This document shows, piece by piece, positions 1 to 5,857 of a DNA stretch of 6,404 nucleotides. Origin of the DNA: Gammaproteobacteria bacterium. Its GTDB lineage: Bacteria; Pseudomonadota; Gammaproteobacteria; DSM-16500. The DNA is taken from contig VFKI01000093.1 of assembly GCA_009885665.1 (NCBI GenBank), forward strand, positions 1-6,404, in the 5' to 3' direction. Position 1 is the stretch's first letter. Every line of letters begins with the position of its first letter. The notes under the pieces are model-generated. The model saw nothing but the letters and a program-made list of their open reading frames with translations. It had not been told where the DNA came from and did not search any database. Position numbers and translations under genes: made by a program.

Positions 1-54
1 CTTTTGAAAAAAGTACGCCTTTTGAAAAAAGTACGCCTTTTGAAAAAAACACGG
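1..54 (+). repeat. 18-bp tandem repeat in coding sequence, about 3 copies
   Basis: Units start at 1, 19 and 37. The first two are identical 18-mers (CTTTTGAAAAAAGTACGC) and the third diverges in its last bases. The period is a multiple of three, so copy-number change adds or removes one FEKSTP hexapeptide without shifting the frame. Each unit also contains a run of six or seven A, where a slip would break the frame. The array may continue to the left of the window. Confidence 0.9.
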
Positions 55-548
55 CAAATGAAGCTGTCGCCCCTGTCACAGCAAGCGTTCACTTCAGCGC
101 CCACGAAGCAACAACCCAAGCACCCGTGACACATGTCACGCCGCCGGTTATTGCCACTGTTGATACTTCGCTGATGGCGCTACCACTGACACATGAACCA
201 GTGAGCATACCCTCTTACGTAACGCCCACCGACATAAAACAGCCCACAATAAGCGAGCATAGCCACGCACCTGCTGAGTCTTATTCCTTATTTACCGCTA
301 CGCCAGAAGCCGTCATCGGCGACATGCCTATCATACCGGTACCGACATCGGGCAATCGTGAGTTTAATGAGGCACGTCGTTCGCGTCATCCATCGCGCCA
401 TCGTCGCAACCGTCGTTTTGGTGGTAATCGTGGCCATGGTCAAAATCGTACAGCGGTTGGTGATGGCACACAAAATGCGCATGCGATTGAAGGCGAAGAT
501 TTGTTTAGCATGCGTAACCATGAAACACCTAAGCAAAATACAGAATGA
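1..548 (+). CDS. C-terminal part of a low-complexity, Arg-rich protein, possibly RNase E (5' end outside window)
   Basis: The frame is open from the first codon of the window (position 3) to a TGA at 546-548, so this is the 3' part of a longer gene and the GTG at 126 is unlikely to be its true start. The visible ~181 residues begin with a repeated FEKSTP hexapeptide, continue as a Pro/Thr/Ala/Val-rich presumably disordered stretch, and then show a basic patch (RRSRHPSRHRRNRR, then Gly/Asn/Arg residues) about 60 residues from the end. There is no folded domain, signal peptide or membrane segment. Pro-rich linkers followed by an Arg-rich RNA-binding patch are typical of the C-terminal scaffold of RNase E, the mRNA-decay endonuclease that assembles the degradosome. 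A DEAD-box helicase tail or another RNA-binding protein would look similar. That the frame is coding is fairly sure; the RNase E identity is an inference. Confidence 0.6.
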   Translation, partial: FEKSTPFEKSTPFEKNTANEAVAPVTASVHFSAHEATTQAPVTHVTPPVIATVDTSLMALPLTHEPVSIPSYVTPTDIKQPTISEHSHAPAESYSLFTATPEAVIGDMPIIPVPTSGNREFNEARRSRHPSRHRRNRRFGGNRGHGQNRTAVGDGTQNAHAIEGEDLFSMRNHETPKQNTE

Positions 549-562
549 CAGAATGAATACAG

Positions 563-568
563 AATGAG
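563..568. repeat. left target-site duplication of the MITE-like element
   Basis: AATGAG directly precedes the left CGTATC terminus and recurs directly after the right GATACG terminus at 712-717. The match can be read as 7 bp (GAATGAG) if the outermost G of the right end is counted as flank. The left copy also belongs to a short local CAGAATGA repeat (541, 549, 560), which slightly raises the chance of coincidence. Confidence 0.7.
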
Positions 569-711
569 CGTATCCCCTACATAAAATAGGGTAAGGCTGC
601 GATGGGGTGGGTGTCCTTCGGTCCGAAGCGCAGATCTCCCCTCATGACGCTTATCTCATGCAGTGTGCTGCGTACTTCAGTTCTTCTACCCTATTTTTTG
701 TAGTAGATACG
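569..711. mobile_element. 143-bp MITE-like element with 25-bp terminal inverted repeats
   Basis: The left end (569-593) and the reverse complement of the right end (687-711) match at 22 of 25 positions without a gap: both start CGTATC, share CTACA and end AAAATAGGGTA. The element is flanked by the direct repeat AATGAG, as expected for transposase-mediated insertion. It has no transposase and no convincing ORF; its size and design fit a non-autonomous miniature element mobilised in trans. The interior contains a 13-bp palindrome (CTTCGG-T-CCGAAG, 616-628). The right 55 bp recur inverted at 6197-6251. The transposase family cannot be named from the window. Confidence 0.8.
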
Positions 712-717
712 AATGAG
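712..717. repeat. right target-site duplication of the MITE-like element
   Basis: This second AATGAG copy contains the ATG (713-715) used as start codon by the following gene. The duplication therefore preserved a start codon on the downstream side of the insertion. Confidence 0.7.
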
Positions 718-1450
718 CCTATTTGTTTTATTGACATTGCTGACATTTGCGGCCATTGGATTGTTGATCCGGAAGATGCGCTTTGCTGTCAGCTGTACTT
801 TTATCGCTATCGTTTTATTATTGTTAGCGGGTAATGGCTACTTACCCGCTTATCTATTAAATCGCTTACAAACACCTTATCCCCCACACACCCCTACTCT
901 TCACTGGCAACCACACAGCCTCATCATTATGCTGGGTGCGGGCATCGCGCGCACGCCGGATGACACCACTTTGCCGGGCATATTTGCAATGGGACGTATT
1001 TTAAAAACGGCAGAATTGTATCGCGATTGTCAGTTACACGTGCATGATTGTCGCATTTTACTAAGTGGCGGCGATCCGCGTCATATTGGGCAAACTGAAG
1101 CACGCGTGTATCAACGCAGCTTATTGGCATTGGGGATTCCGTCGCGCGATATTTTATTGGAAGATGCCAGTCAAAATACTTGGCAAAACGCGCAATTGAG
1201 TCATGCGCTGTTGCGCCAACAACACGATAACACCCTTATATTAGTGACTTCTGCTGTACATCTATCGCGCGCGATAGTGTATTTTGCGGCTTTTGGTTTA
1301 CACCCCCAGCCCATCAGCGCAGACTGGCTCGAAGCAAAATATAGCTGGCTGCCATTAGCCTATAATCTGACGCTGACAGCTATTGCTTTACATGAATATA
1401 TTGGCATTGCGCGATTTTATGTTTATCAATGGCTGGGATGGAATAAATAA
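713..1450 (+). CDS. YdcF/ElyC/SanA-family (DUF218) membrane protein
   Basis: This 245-residue protein has two N-terminal hydrophobic segments (about residues 2-19 and 24-45) followed by a soluble DUF218 domain. The domain shows the family landmarks in order: hydrophobic strand with Gly (LIIMLGAGI, about 69-77), an ILLSGGDP turn (about 114-121), the EA.VYQRSLLALGIP stretch, DASQNTWQNA, and LVTSAVHLSRA. Characterised relatives include E. coli ElyC, linked to envelope polysaccharide/peptidoglycan homeostasis, and SanA, linked to the vancomycin barrier; the biochemical reaction is unsettled. Length is close to ElyC (about 259). The ATG at 713 is preferred because it yields both membrane segments and the frame is closed by a TAG at 704-706 inside the MITE. 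No clear Shine-Dalgarno sequence precedes it. Without the MITE, the same ATG would lie 15 nt after the upstream stop codon, suggesting a former operon. Family assignment is firm; physiological role is inferred. Confidence 0.9.
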   Translation: MSLFVLLTLLTFAAIGLLIRKMRFAVSCTFIAIVLLLLAGNGYLPAYLLNRLQTPYPPHTPTLHWQPHSLIIMLGAGIARTPDDTTLPGIFAMGRILKTAELYRDCQLHVHDCRILLSGGDPRHIGQTEARVYQRSLLALGIPSRDILLEDASQNTWQNAQLSHALLRQQHDNTLILVTSAVHLSRAIVYFAAFGLHPQPISADWLEAKYSWLPLAYNLTLTAIALHEYIGIARFYVYQWLGWNK

Positions 1451-1468
1451 TATTTTGTAGTGATACAT

Positions 1469-1483
1469 AAAAAGCGTGCTTTT
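1469..1483 (+). terminator. possible weak terminator hairpin after the DUF218 gene
   Basis: AAAAGC and GCTTTT pair around a GT centre about 20 nt downstream of the stop codon, so the T-rich arm follows two GC pairs. The stem is short. The stronger GC-rich hairpin immediately downstream (1486-1507) has no T-run after it. Termination here is possible but not well supported. Confidence 0.3.
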
Positions 1484-1485
1484 CT

Positions 1486-1575
1486 CCTCTCCCGCTTGCG
1501 GGAGAGGTCATCAGACGGCGTCGCCGGCTGGCGAGTGAGGGCGGCGGGTGTAGCCGGCTGGCGGGTGAGGGGGGG
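1486..1575. repeat. REP-like GC-rich repeat block in the intergenic region
   Basis: The block opens with a perfect 10-bp inverted repeat around TT (CCTCTCCCGC / GCGGGAGAGG, 1486-1507). A hairpin TCGCC-GGCT-GGCGA follows (1521-1534). Two direct copies of GCCGGCTGGCG(A/G)GTGAGGG come next, 30 bp apart (starting 1523 and 1553), and the block ends in a run of eight G (1569-1576). Read on the minus strand, it resembles the CCCTCACCCGCC...CTCTCCCGC type of dispersed intergenic repeat common in proteobacterial genomes; that resemblance is from memory. It is far more GC-rich than both flanks. The rest of the 1451-1691 intergenic region shows only the candidate promoter and RBS of the next gene. Confidence 0.7.
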
Positions 1576-1609
1576 GAACTTGCATGCATAAGCACTGCCT
1601 GCCGAATAG

Positions 1610-1637
1610 TTACCTTTTGCTAATGTGATGGTACACT
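1610..1637 (+). promoter_or_regulatory. weak candidate sigma70 promoter for the hypothetical gene
   Basis: TTACCT (1610-1615) and TACACT (1632-1637) each match four of six consensus positions and are 16 bp apart. They lie in the AT-rich stretch after the REP-like block, about 55 nt upstream of the start codon. Such weak matches are frequent by chance in AT-rich DNA. Confidence 0.22.
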
Positions 1638-1679
1638 AATTACTGAAAATGCTATTTACTGAAGATGTTATTAAAAAAT

Positions 1680-1686
1680 AAGGAGG
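1680..1686 (+). promoter_or_regulatory. strong ribosome binding site that fixes the start at 1692
   Basis: AAGGAGG is complementary to the 3' end of 16S rRNA and stands 5 nt before the ATG at 1692. It rules against the in-frame ATG at 1665, which would place this site inside the coding sequence and has no comparable site of its own. Confidence 0.85.
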
Positions 1687-1691
1687 CCGTT

Positions 1692-2222
1692 ATGCCACGA
1701 CCACAAGTTGAGTTTTTTGGTGATCTTAAGATTTTAAAAGAACTACTGTTTAACATTGAAAATTTCAACGTAGGTGGCTCTTTTGAGAGGGCACCCCACA
1801 CCGTCGGCAATCGAGATAGCGCTATTAGGGTATGTGTGTCAGAAGAACCTCGCGAGTATAACCGTCTCACGACGCATGCTGTAGCGGTGATTGATTGCCG
1901 TCATAACGACCCCAACGACCTCCTCAGCGTGCCAGAAAAAATGAAAATAAGCACGGTAAAGTTAAACCGTATCGGATATGAGCAGAGAATATTTTGTCTT
2001 TTCTTTGAAAAAGAAGAAGATATGGAATCTTTTAAATTTAGTCGTGACCCAAATAATGCTACGATAATCGGTGTCTGTTCAACAAACACTGAAAGTTTAA
2101 ATACCTTATTTAAAAATATATTAAACCAGAGTCCAGACCAGAGCCCCGAAAATAAAAATGACAATGACAATGACAATGACAATGACAATCCAAGCGGTTT
2201 TCACTCACCCGGACTCCGATAA
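1692..2222 (+). CDS. hypothetical protein, 176 residues, with C-terminal Asn-Asp repeat
   Basis: I do not recognise a family. The start is fixed by the strong AAGGAGG site. The protein has no signal peptide or membrane segment and looks cytosolic. About residues 1-145 look like a mixed alpha/beta fold: an N-terminal helix-like stretch (ILKELLFNIENF), a strand-like HAVAVIDC, then YEQRIFCLFFEKEEDMESF and ATIIGVCSTNTESLNTLFKNIL. It ends in a polar, probably disordered tail (QSPDQSPEN, then an ND repeat, then PSGFHSPGLR). The second half is visibly AT-richer than the convergent transporter genes, which may indicate acquisition by transfer or weak codon selection. Its own strong RBS, a frame free of stops and its isolation behind a repeat block suggest a real, singly transcribed accessory gene. 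A secreted effector or a small paralogous family are possibilities I cannot test here. Confidence 0.7.
   Translation: MPRPQVEFFGDLKILKELLFNIENFNVGGSFERAPHTVGNRDSAIRVCVSEEPREYNRLTTHAVAVIDCRHNDPNDLLSVPEKMKISTVKLNRIGYEQRIFCLFFEKEEDMESFKFSRDPNNATIIGVCSTNTESLNTLFKNILNQSPDQSPENKNDNDNDNDNDNPSGFHSPGLR
2157..2189 (+). repeat. hexanucleotide tandem repeat (AATGAC), 5.5 copies
   Basis: Five perfect AATGAC units and a half unit encode alternating Asn-Asp in the tail of the hypothetical protein. Since the unit is two codons, slippage changes tail length without a frameshift. Confidence 0.95.
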
Positions 2223-2227
2223 ACACC

Positions 2228-2827
2228 TCAAACCGTCAAGTGCGCCAAGCAAAAAATATTGACCGCCAACAACACCTCCGCCATTGCACGATTTGCCGCT
2301 TGCATCGCCGCATAAATCGAAGGATTGGCCAGCGGCACGGCGGCACTAAACGTTTTTTGCGCCAGCAATGTGCCATCTGCGCCACGCAATAAATCAACAT
2401 GCACACGCACTTGAAAATAAGGTGCCTTATTTTCCGCGACTTCACGTAATTCAAGAATGTGACTGCGCACAACATAATTTGCATGACCCGCATAAGGTGC
2501 GGCCACCACGCCCTGATAGGCATGACTACGCGATAAAGTCGCCACCAATAAATGCTGCACCATGTCTGCCGGACGTGCGCCCCATTGATTTTGTGCAAAA
2601 TAATTCAATTGCAATGGCCGTTTCGTATAAGCAATCGCCGTCGTCTCATACGGCGTAAACGTAGTTGGCAACGCCACTAACACAATCGCATGCCGCGACT
2701 GCGCACTGACAGCAACGGCTGGCACTTGATTCAATATATACTGTTGCATCGGCGGCACCGCCACAGGCGCCAAACTACATGCCGTCAAACTAAAACATAC
2801 TAAAATACCCAGCAATTGCTGCTTCAT
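2228..2827 (-). CDS. ABC-type transport auxiliary lipoprotein (LinN/PqiC-like)
   Basis: This 199-residue lipoprotein has an N-terminal signal (MKQQLLGILVCFSL) and lipobox LTAC, with Cys17 as the lipidated residue. The mature part fits the ABC transport auxiliary domain: YILNQVPA near the start, a strand-rich middle (ETTAIAYTKRPLQLNYFAQNQWGARPADMV, in which a protein-specific Y..RP..L.YF..N.W...P motif is recognisable), then a conserved-looking region of paired strands and a C-terminal helix. In this family the lipoprotein is usually anchored in the outer membrane and works with the MCE protein to pass lipid across the periplasm. It is the last gene of the operon, and its ATG overlaps the MCE gene stop codon as ATGA. 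Its stop codon is only 5 nt from that of the convergent hypothetical gene, and no clear terminator is seen between them. Without the last residue of proof, outer- versus inner-membrane sorting is not settled. Confidence 0.88.
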   Translation of the reverse strand: MKQQLLGILVCFSLTACSLAPVAVPPMQQYILNQVPAVAVSAQSRHAIVLVALPTTFTPYETTAIAYTKRPLQLNYFAQNQWGARPADMVQHLLVATLSRSHAYQGVVAAPYAGHANYVVRSHILELREVAENKAPYFQVRVHVDLLRGADGTLLAQKTFSAAVPLANPSIYAAMQAANRAMAEVLLAVNIFCLAHLTV

Positions 2828-3582
2828 TCCCCCGGCCCCTTCGCTAACGGTACACGCCCACGCACCAACATCGCTGGATTGTGTTGCAATGCATTTGATA
2901 ATATTGAAACATTGCGACTGGCTTGCTGCAATTGAGCTAATGTTTGATTCACTTTAGGCAAAGTTTGCATATCTAAAGCGCGCACGGTTTGCGTACTACT
3001 CTCCAATAAAACAGGTAACTGCTGATCCGCCAACGCATTGATATGCTGTAAAGTATCATGAAATAATTTTAAGTTTTCTTTATTTAACAATGAAGTTAAT
3101 GATTGACTTAATTGTGTGACCTGCTCACTCAAGTTAGCAATTGTTTTATCTAATTGTAAAAAAAATGAGGGCACCGCCGGAATGATGGGATAAAGGTGAT
3201 CTTTATGCGCCTGCAGAGGGATCAATTGGGTGCCATTATCTTGCAAGGAAATGTAACTAATCCCCGTCAAACCGCGCAGGGTAATGGTCGCACGCGTCCC
3301 CTCTGTCACCGGCGTATTGTCACGCACTGCCAGTAACAAAATCACCAAACGCGGATTATGCTCACTGATACTGATACGATTGACACGCCCAACGTTGACG
3401 CCATTGAATTCAACCGCTGCCCCGACACTCAAACCCGATACGGCTTCCTGCATATCCACTTCATAAACCGCATAATGACCCTGCGAAAACCCTGACGAAA
3501 ACCAAATAATCGCTAGCACGATAGCCATCGTCATTAAAATGACAAATCCACCTATCAGCGTGTAATTTGCGTCAGTTTCCAT
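2824..3582 (-). CDS. MlaD/MCE-domain periplasmic lipid-transport protein (LinM-like)
   Basis: This is a 252-residue protein with the start chosen at METDANY. One N-terminal transmembrane anchor covers about residues 8-29. A single MCE domain follows (about 37-115) with the family signature GLSVGAAVEFNGVNVGRV (residues 50-67). The remaining ~135 residues are helical and coiled-coil-like (QLDKTIANLSEQVTQLSQSL; LPKVNQTLAQLQQASRN). MCE proteins form hexameric rings on the periplasmic side of the permease and provide a hydrophobic tunnel for lipid. An earlier in-frame ATG would lie inside the upstream ATPase gene. The chosen start lies 7 nt after the ATPase stop, and the AGGA of its ribosome binding site overlaps that TAG. 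The C-terminal helical region is longer than in E. coli MlaD and fits the longer LinM/Mce-type proteins. Confidence 0.95.
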   Translation of the reverse strand: METDANYTLIGGFVILMTMAIVLAIIWFSSGFSQGHYAVYEVDMQEAVSGLSVGAAVEFNGVNVGRVNRISISEHNPRLVILLLAVRDNTPVTEGTRATITLRGLTGISYISLQDNGTQLIPLQAHKDHLYPIIPAVPSFFLQLDKTIANLSEQVTQLSQSLTSLLNKENLKLFHDTLQHINALADQQLPVLLESSTQTVRALDMQTLPKVNQTLAQLQQASRNVSILSNALQHNPAMLVRGRVPLAKGPGE

Positions 3583-3589
3583 TATAATC

Positions 3590-4327
3590 CTATACGTTAT
3601 GAAAGAATTGCTGCACCAGCGGATGCGCATGCTGGCTCACTTTTTCCGGCGTATCCACACACAATACCTTTCCTTCACCCAAAAAAGCAATCCGATCGGC
3701 AGTCCGTCTCATGCTGTCAACATCATGCGTTACCATGACTATCGTCAATCCCAACGCCGCACGCAAATCTAAAATTAATTGATCAAAAGCAGCAACCCGT
3801 CCTGGATCGAGTCCCGCGGTCGGCTCATCTAAAAATACGATAGTGGGATCAAGCATCAATGCGCGCGCCAGCGCTGCACGTTTTTGCATGCCGCCACTTA
3901 ACGCCGCGGGATAACGCGCAGCAACATCCGCGCCAAGGCCGGCCAACTTTAATTTTAATAAAGCAAGATCATGACAGATGGTTTTATCCAAAGAAAAACG
4001 CCGTAATGGAAAGATCACATTTTGCAAAATAGTGAGGGAACTAAATAAAGCATTTTGCTGAAAGAGTACACCCCACTGATGACGCAAGTGCTGTTGCTGA
4101 CTACGCGAGATTTTTGTCAATGAAAATCCAAGCATATTGATTTCGCCACACGTCGGTCGCCGCAATAAAATCATTTCCCGTAGCAAAACAGTTTTTCCCG
4201 TGCCACTACCACCCGCTAATACTAAAATTTCGCCACGCATCACGCGTAAATTAAGATCGCGATGTATCCAACGCCCGCCGATACGCGTGCCTAATTGGGC
4301 AATCTCAATGACAGCGGTTTGCGTCAT
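3590..4327 (-). CDS. MlaF/LinL-type ABC transporter ATP-binding protein
   Basis: This 245-residue nucleotide-binding subunit energises the lipid transporter on the cytoplasmic face of the inner membrane. All ABC motifs are intact: Walker A GGSGTGKT (residues 39-46), Q-loop LFQQ (88-91), signature LSGGM (143-147), Walker B IVFLDE (163-168) with D-loop AGLD, and switch His in VTHD (H201). The LSGGMQKR signature and the FQQNALFSSLT region are characteristic of the MlaF/Mkl/LinL branch. The start at 4327 is preferred: its ATG overlaps the TGA of the permease gene as ATGA, which favours translational coupling. An in-frame ATG 12 nt further upstream would add MVGF. The predicted protein is full length and probably active. 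Confidence 0.96.
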   Translation of the reverse strand: MTQTAVIEIAQLGTRIGGRWIHRDLNLRVMRGEILVLAGGSGTGKTVLLREMILLRRPTCGEINMLGFSLTKISRSQQQHLRHQWGVLFQQNALFSSLTILQNVIFPLRRFSLDKTICHDLALLKLKLAGLGADVAARYPAALSGGMQKRAALARALMLDPTIVFLDEPTAGLDPGRVAAFDQLILDLRAALGLTIVMVTHDVDSMRRTADRIAFLGEGKVLCVDTPEKVSQHAHPLVQQFFHNV

Positions 4328-5439
4328 AAACCCCACCAACTAAATACAATGGAAAATGCCGCATCGGCCAGAATAATAAAAAATATGGCCAACACCACAC
4401 TGCGCGTTGTATTTTTACCTAAGCTTTCGGCTGTGCCCGTCACCGCCATTCCCTGAAAACAGCCAACGCCGGCAATTAATAAGGCAAATACCGGCGCCTT
4501 ACACAAACCAATCACCAATGCGCGCAGTGGCACTTGGTGTTGCAACCGATCGAGAAACGCATGCCAACTGAGATCCAGCATAGCATGCGACATGACCATA
4601 CCACCCAAAACGCCAAATATATCCGCCCACAACACAAGTAACGGCAAAGTAATCACTAAGCCAAGTACGCGCGGCAAAATGAGCAAGGTATCCGGTAAAT
4701 ACCCCATCGTACGCAGCGCATCTATTTCTTGATTGATTTTCATCATACCCAATTCAGCGGTAAATGCAGAACCGGTACGACCGGCAACCATAATCGCGGT
4801 TAATAACGGCCCGAATTCACGCAACACAGATAATCCCAATAAATCTGGGATAAAAATATTCGCGCCATAACTTTGCAACTGTACGCCCAACTGATACGCC
4901 AGCACGACGCCCACTAAACATGACAGCAAACCAATGATAGGCAGCGCTTGCAAACCGGTGCGCAAAATTTGTGTAGCAAGCGCGGCGGGCTGCCAGCGCG
5001 CACTTCCCTTAACATGGCGCACTAAACTGACCGTCAACTGACCTACAAAATACAGATAACGCAGCAAACCCATGCTGAGCCCCACTGCAACACGCCCCAC
5101 TTGCGCCAGCAGATTAGGTAATGCAGTCGATATTTTTATTTTTTCCGTAGGATAAGCAGCGCTGACTAAATCAAGAATTTTTTGATGGGTATCGGAAAAA
5201 TGTTGATGACTTATTTGATAACCGCGCACGCGCAAGCGCCGTTGCCAATGGAGAATGAGCCATGCGCCGGCGCTATCTAGCTGGCCAATCGCTGTGCCAT
5301 CCCAGACGAGTGTCGTTGTATCCGCAAACGTCAATGCTTCAAGTTTTGCCATCAGTATGCTGAGGGTCGGCAAACACCAATCACCGCTACAAATCAGTCG
5401 GCCGGCATTGAAATCTATGGTGGCTTTAGCGTCGAGCAT
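4324..5439 (-). CDS. MlaE-family lipid ABC permease with N-terminal STAS domain (LinK-like)
   Basis: A 371-residue inner-membrane subunit made of two parts. Residues ~1-100 resemble a STAS domain, with the D-S-A-G motif (GQLDSAGAWLI, Ser56 from this start) at the regulatory serine position. Residues ~108-371 are the MlaE permease, with about five hydrophobic segments and the conserved block LREFGPLLTAIMVAGRTGSAFTAELG.MK...EIDALRTMG. In E. coli the STAS protein MlaB is separate and binds MlaF; here the fusion probably fills that role, and no separate mlaB is visible. The ATG at 5439 has AAGGAAG 5 nt upstream, whereas the in-frame GTG at 5445 lies too close to that site. It is the first gene of the transporter operon and starts 19 nt after the toxin gene. 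Confidence 0.95.
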   Translation of the reverse strand: MLDAKATIDFNAGRLICSGDWCLPTLSILMAKLEALTFADTTTLVWDGTAIGQLDSAGAWLILHWQRRLRVRGYQISHQHFSDTHQKILDLVSAAYPTEKIKISTALPNLLAQVGRVAVGLSMGLLRYLYFVGQLTVSLVRHVKGSARWQPAALATQILRTGLQALPIIGLLSCLVGVVLAYQLGVQLQSYGANIFIPDLLGLSVLREFGPLLTAIMVAGRTGSAFTAELGMMKINQEIDALRTMGYLPDTLLILPRVLGLVITLPLLVLWADIFGVLGGMVMSHAMLDLSWHAFLDRLQHQVPLRALVIGLCKAPVFALLIAGVGCFQGMAVTGTAESLGKNTTRSVVLAIFFIILADAAFSIVFSWWGL

Positions 5440-5444
5440 CCCCA

Positions 5445-5451
5445 CTTCCTT
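5445..5451 (-). promoter_or_regulatory. ribosome binding site deciding the permease start
   Basis: Read on the minus strand this is AAGGAAG, 5 nt before the ATG at 5439. It lies inside the 19-nt gap between vapC and the permease gene. The gap leaves no room for a full promoter, so the permease is either co-transcribed with the toxin gene or started from a promoter within it. Confidence 0.7.
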
Positions 5452-5458
5452 AAACCCC

Positions 5459-5857
5459 TTAAAGCGAAATGACTTTTAAACCTGGAACACGGCTAAATTC
5501 TTTTTGATTCGCTGTTAACAGCGCATAGCCATGCGTCAGCGCCGTTGCCGCAATAATCAAATCATGTGCACCAATGAGACGCCCCTTTTTCGCAAGATAG
5601 CTATATATTTCTGCATGAATTCGGGCAACATCCCGTGTAAAATCAATCACGGGAATTGCTTGAATAACCATTTCTACAAAAGCCGAACGCTTTAACCGTC
5701 GCGCCTCAGAATCAGCATGGTGCACGCCAACTAACAATTCAGACACCGTCACGACGCTTAAAAAAGTCTCACCGTAAGCTTGCCATTGAGCGAAGTCAAT
5801 TGCATGGCTCTGTTTTTCTGCGCGAATAAGGACACAAGTGTCTAATATCAATCCCAT
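5459..5857 (-). CDS. vapC: VapC-family PIN-domain toxin
   Basis: This is a 132-residue PIN-domain ribonuclease, the usual VapC size. The acidic metal-binding residues are in place: Asp6 (LILDTCVLI), Glu40 (TVSELLVGV) and Asp99 (GAHDLIIAATAL). The fourth position falls in TANQKEF, where Asn117 replaces the more usual Asp, a variation seen in many active VapC proteins. VapC toxins cleave specific RNAs, such as initiator tRNA or the sarcin-ricin loop of 23S rRNA, when the antitoxin is lost; the target here is unknown. The start ATG lies within the antitoxin gene, with a 10-nt overlap (ATGGGATTGA), so translation is probably coupled and keeps toxin below antitoxin. There is no strong ribosome binding site of its own. 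The gene is intact. Confidence 0.93.
   Translation of the reverse strand: MGLILDTCVLIRAEKQSHAIDFAQWQAYGETFLSVVTVSELLVGVHHADSEARRLKRSAFVEMVIQAIPVIDFTRDVARIHAEIYSYLAKKGRLIGAHDLIIAATALTHGYALLTANQKEFSRVPGLKVISL

Noticed and set aside
126..548. A separate small gene starting at the GTG at 126.
   Set aside because: The same frame is open to the window edge with a coding-like repeat (FEKSTP) and there is no ribosome binding site before the GTG, so it is better read as the tail of a longer gene.
607..834. Plus-strand reading frame starting inside the MITE-like element.
   Set aside because: It runs into the start of the DUF218 gene in another frame, has no ribosome binding site and shows no protein-family features.
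1451..1466. TATTTTGTAGTGATAC after the DUF218 gene resembles the terminus of the MITE-like element (692-710).
   Set aside because: The match needs three single-base gaps over 19 positions, lacks the GGGTA part and has no partner end nearby. It may be a decayed remnant or chance.
1486..1507. The perfect GC-rich hairpin as a rho-independent terminator of the DUF218 gene.
   Set aside because: It is not followed by a T-run on either strand at the right distance, and it belongs to the adjoining repeat block.
1523..1575. Direct repeats 30 bp apart as a CRISPR-like array.
   Set aside because: There are only two copies and no spacer-sized unique sequence between them (about 9 bp). The unit is palindromic and GC-rich like REP elements, and no cas genes are present.
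1901..2188. Minus-strand frame giving a Ser-Leu repeat protein.
   Set aside because: The repeat is only the antisense reading of the AATGAC array in the hypothetical gene.
2236..2598. Minus-strand frame of 120 residues inside the lipoprotein gene.
   Set aside because: It is an out-of-frame shadow rich in Cys, Trp and Arg. The overlapping lipoprotein frame has a lipobox, family features and an operon-typical ATGA overlap.
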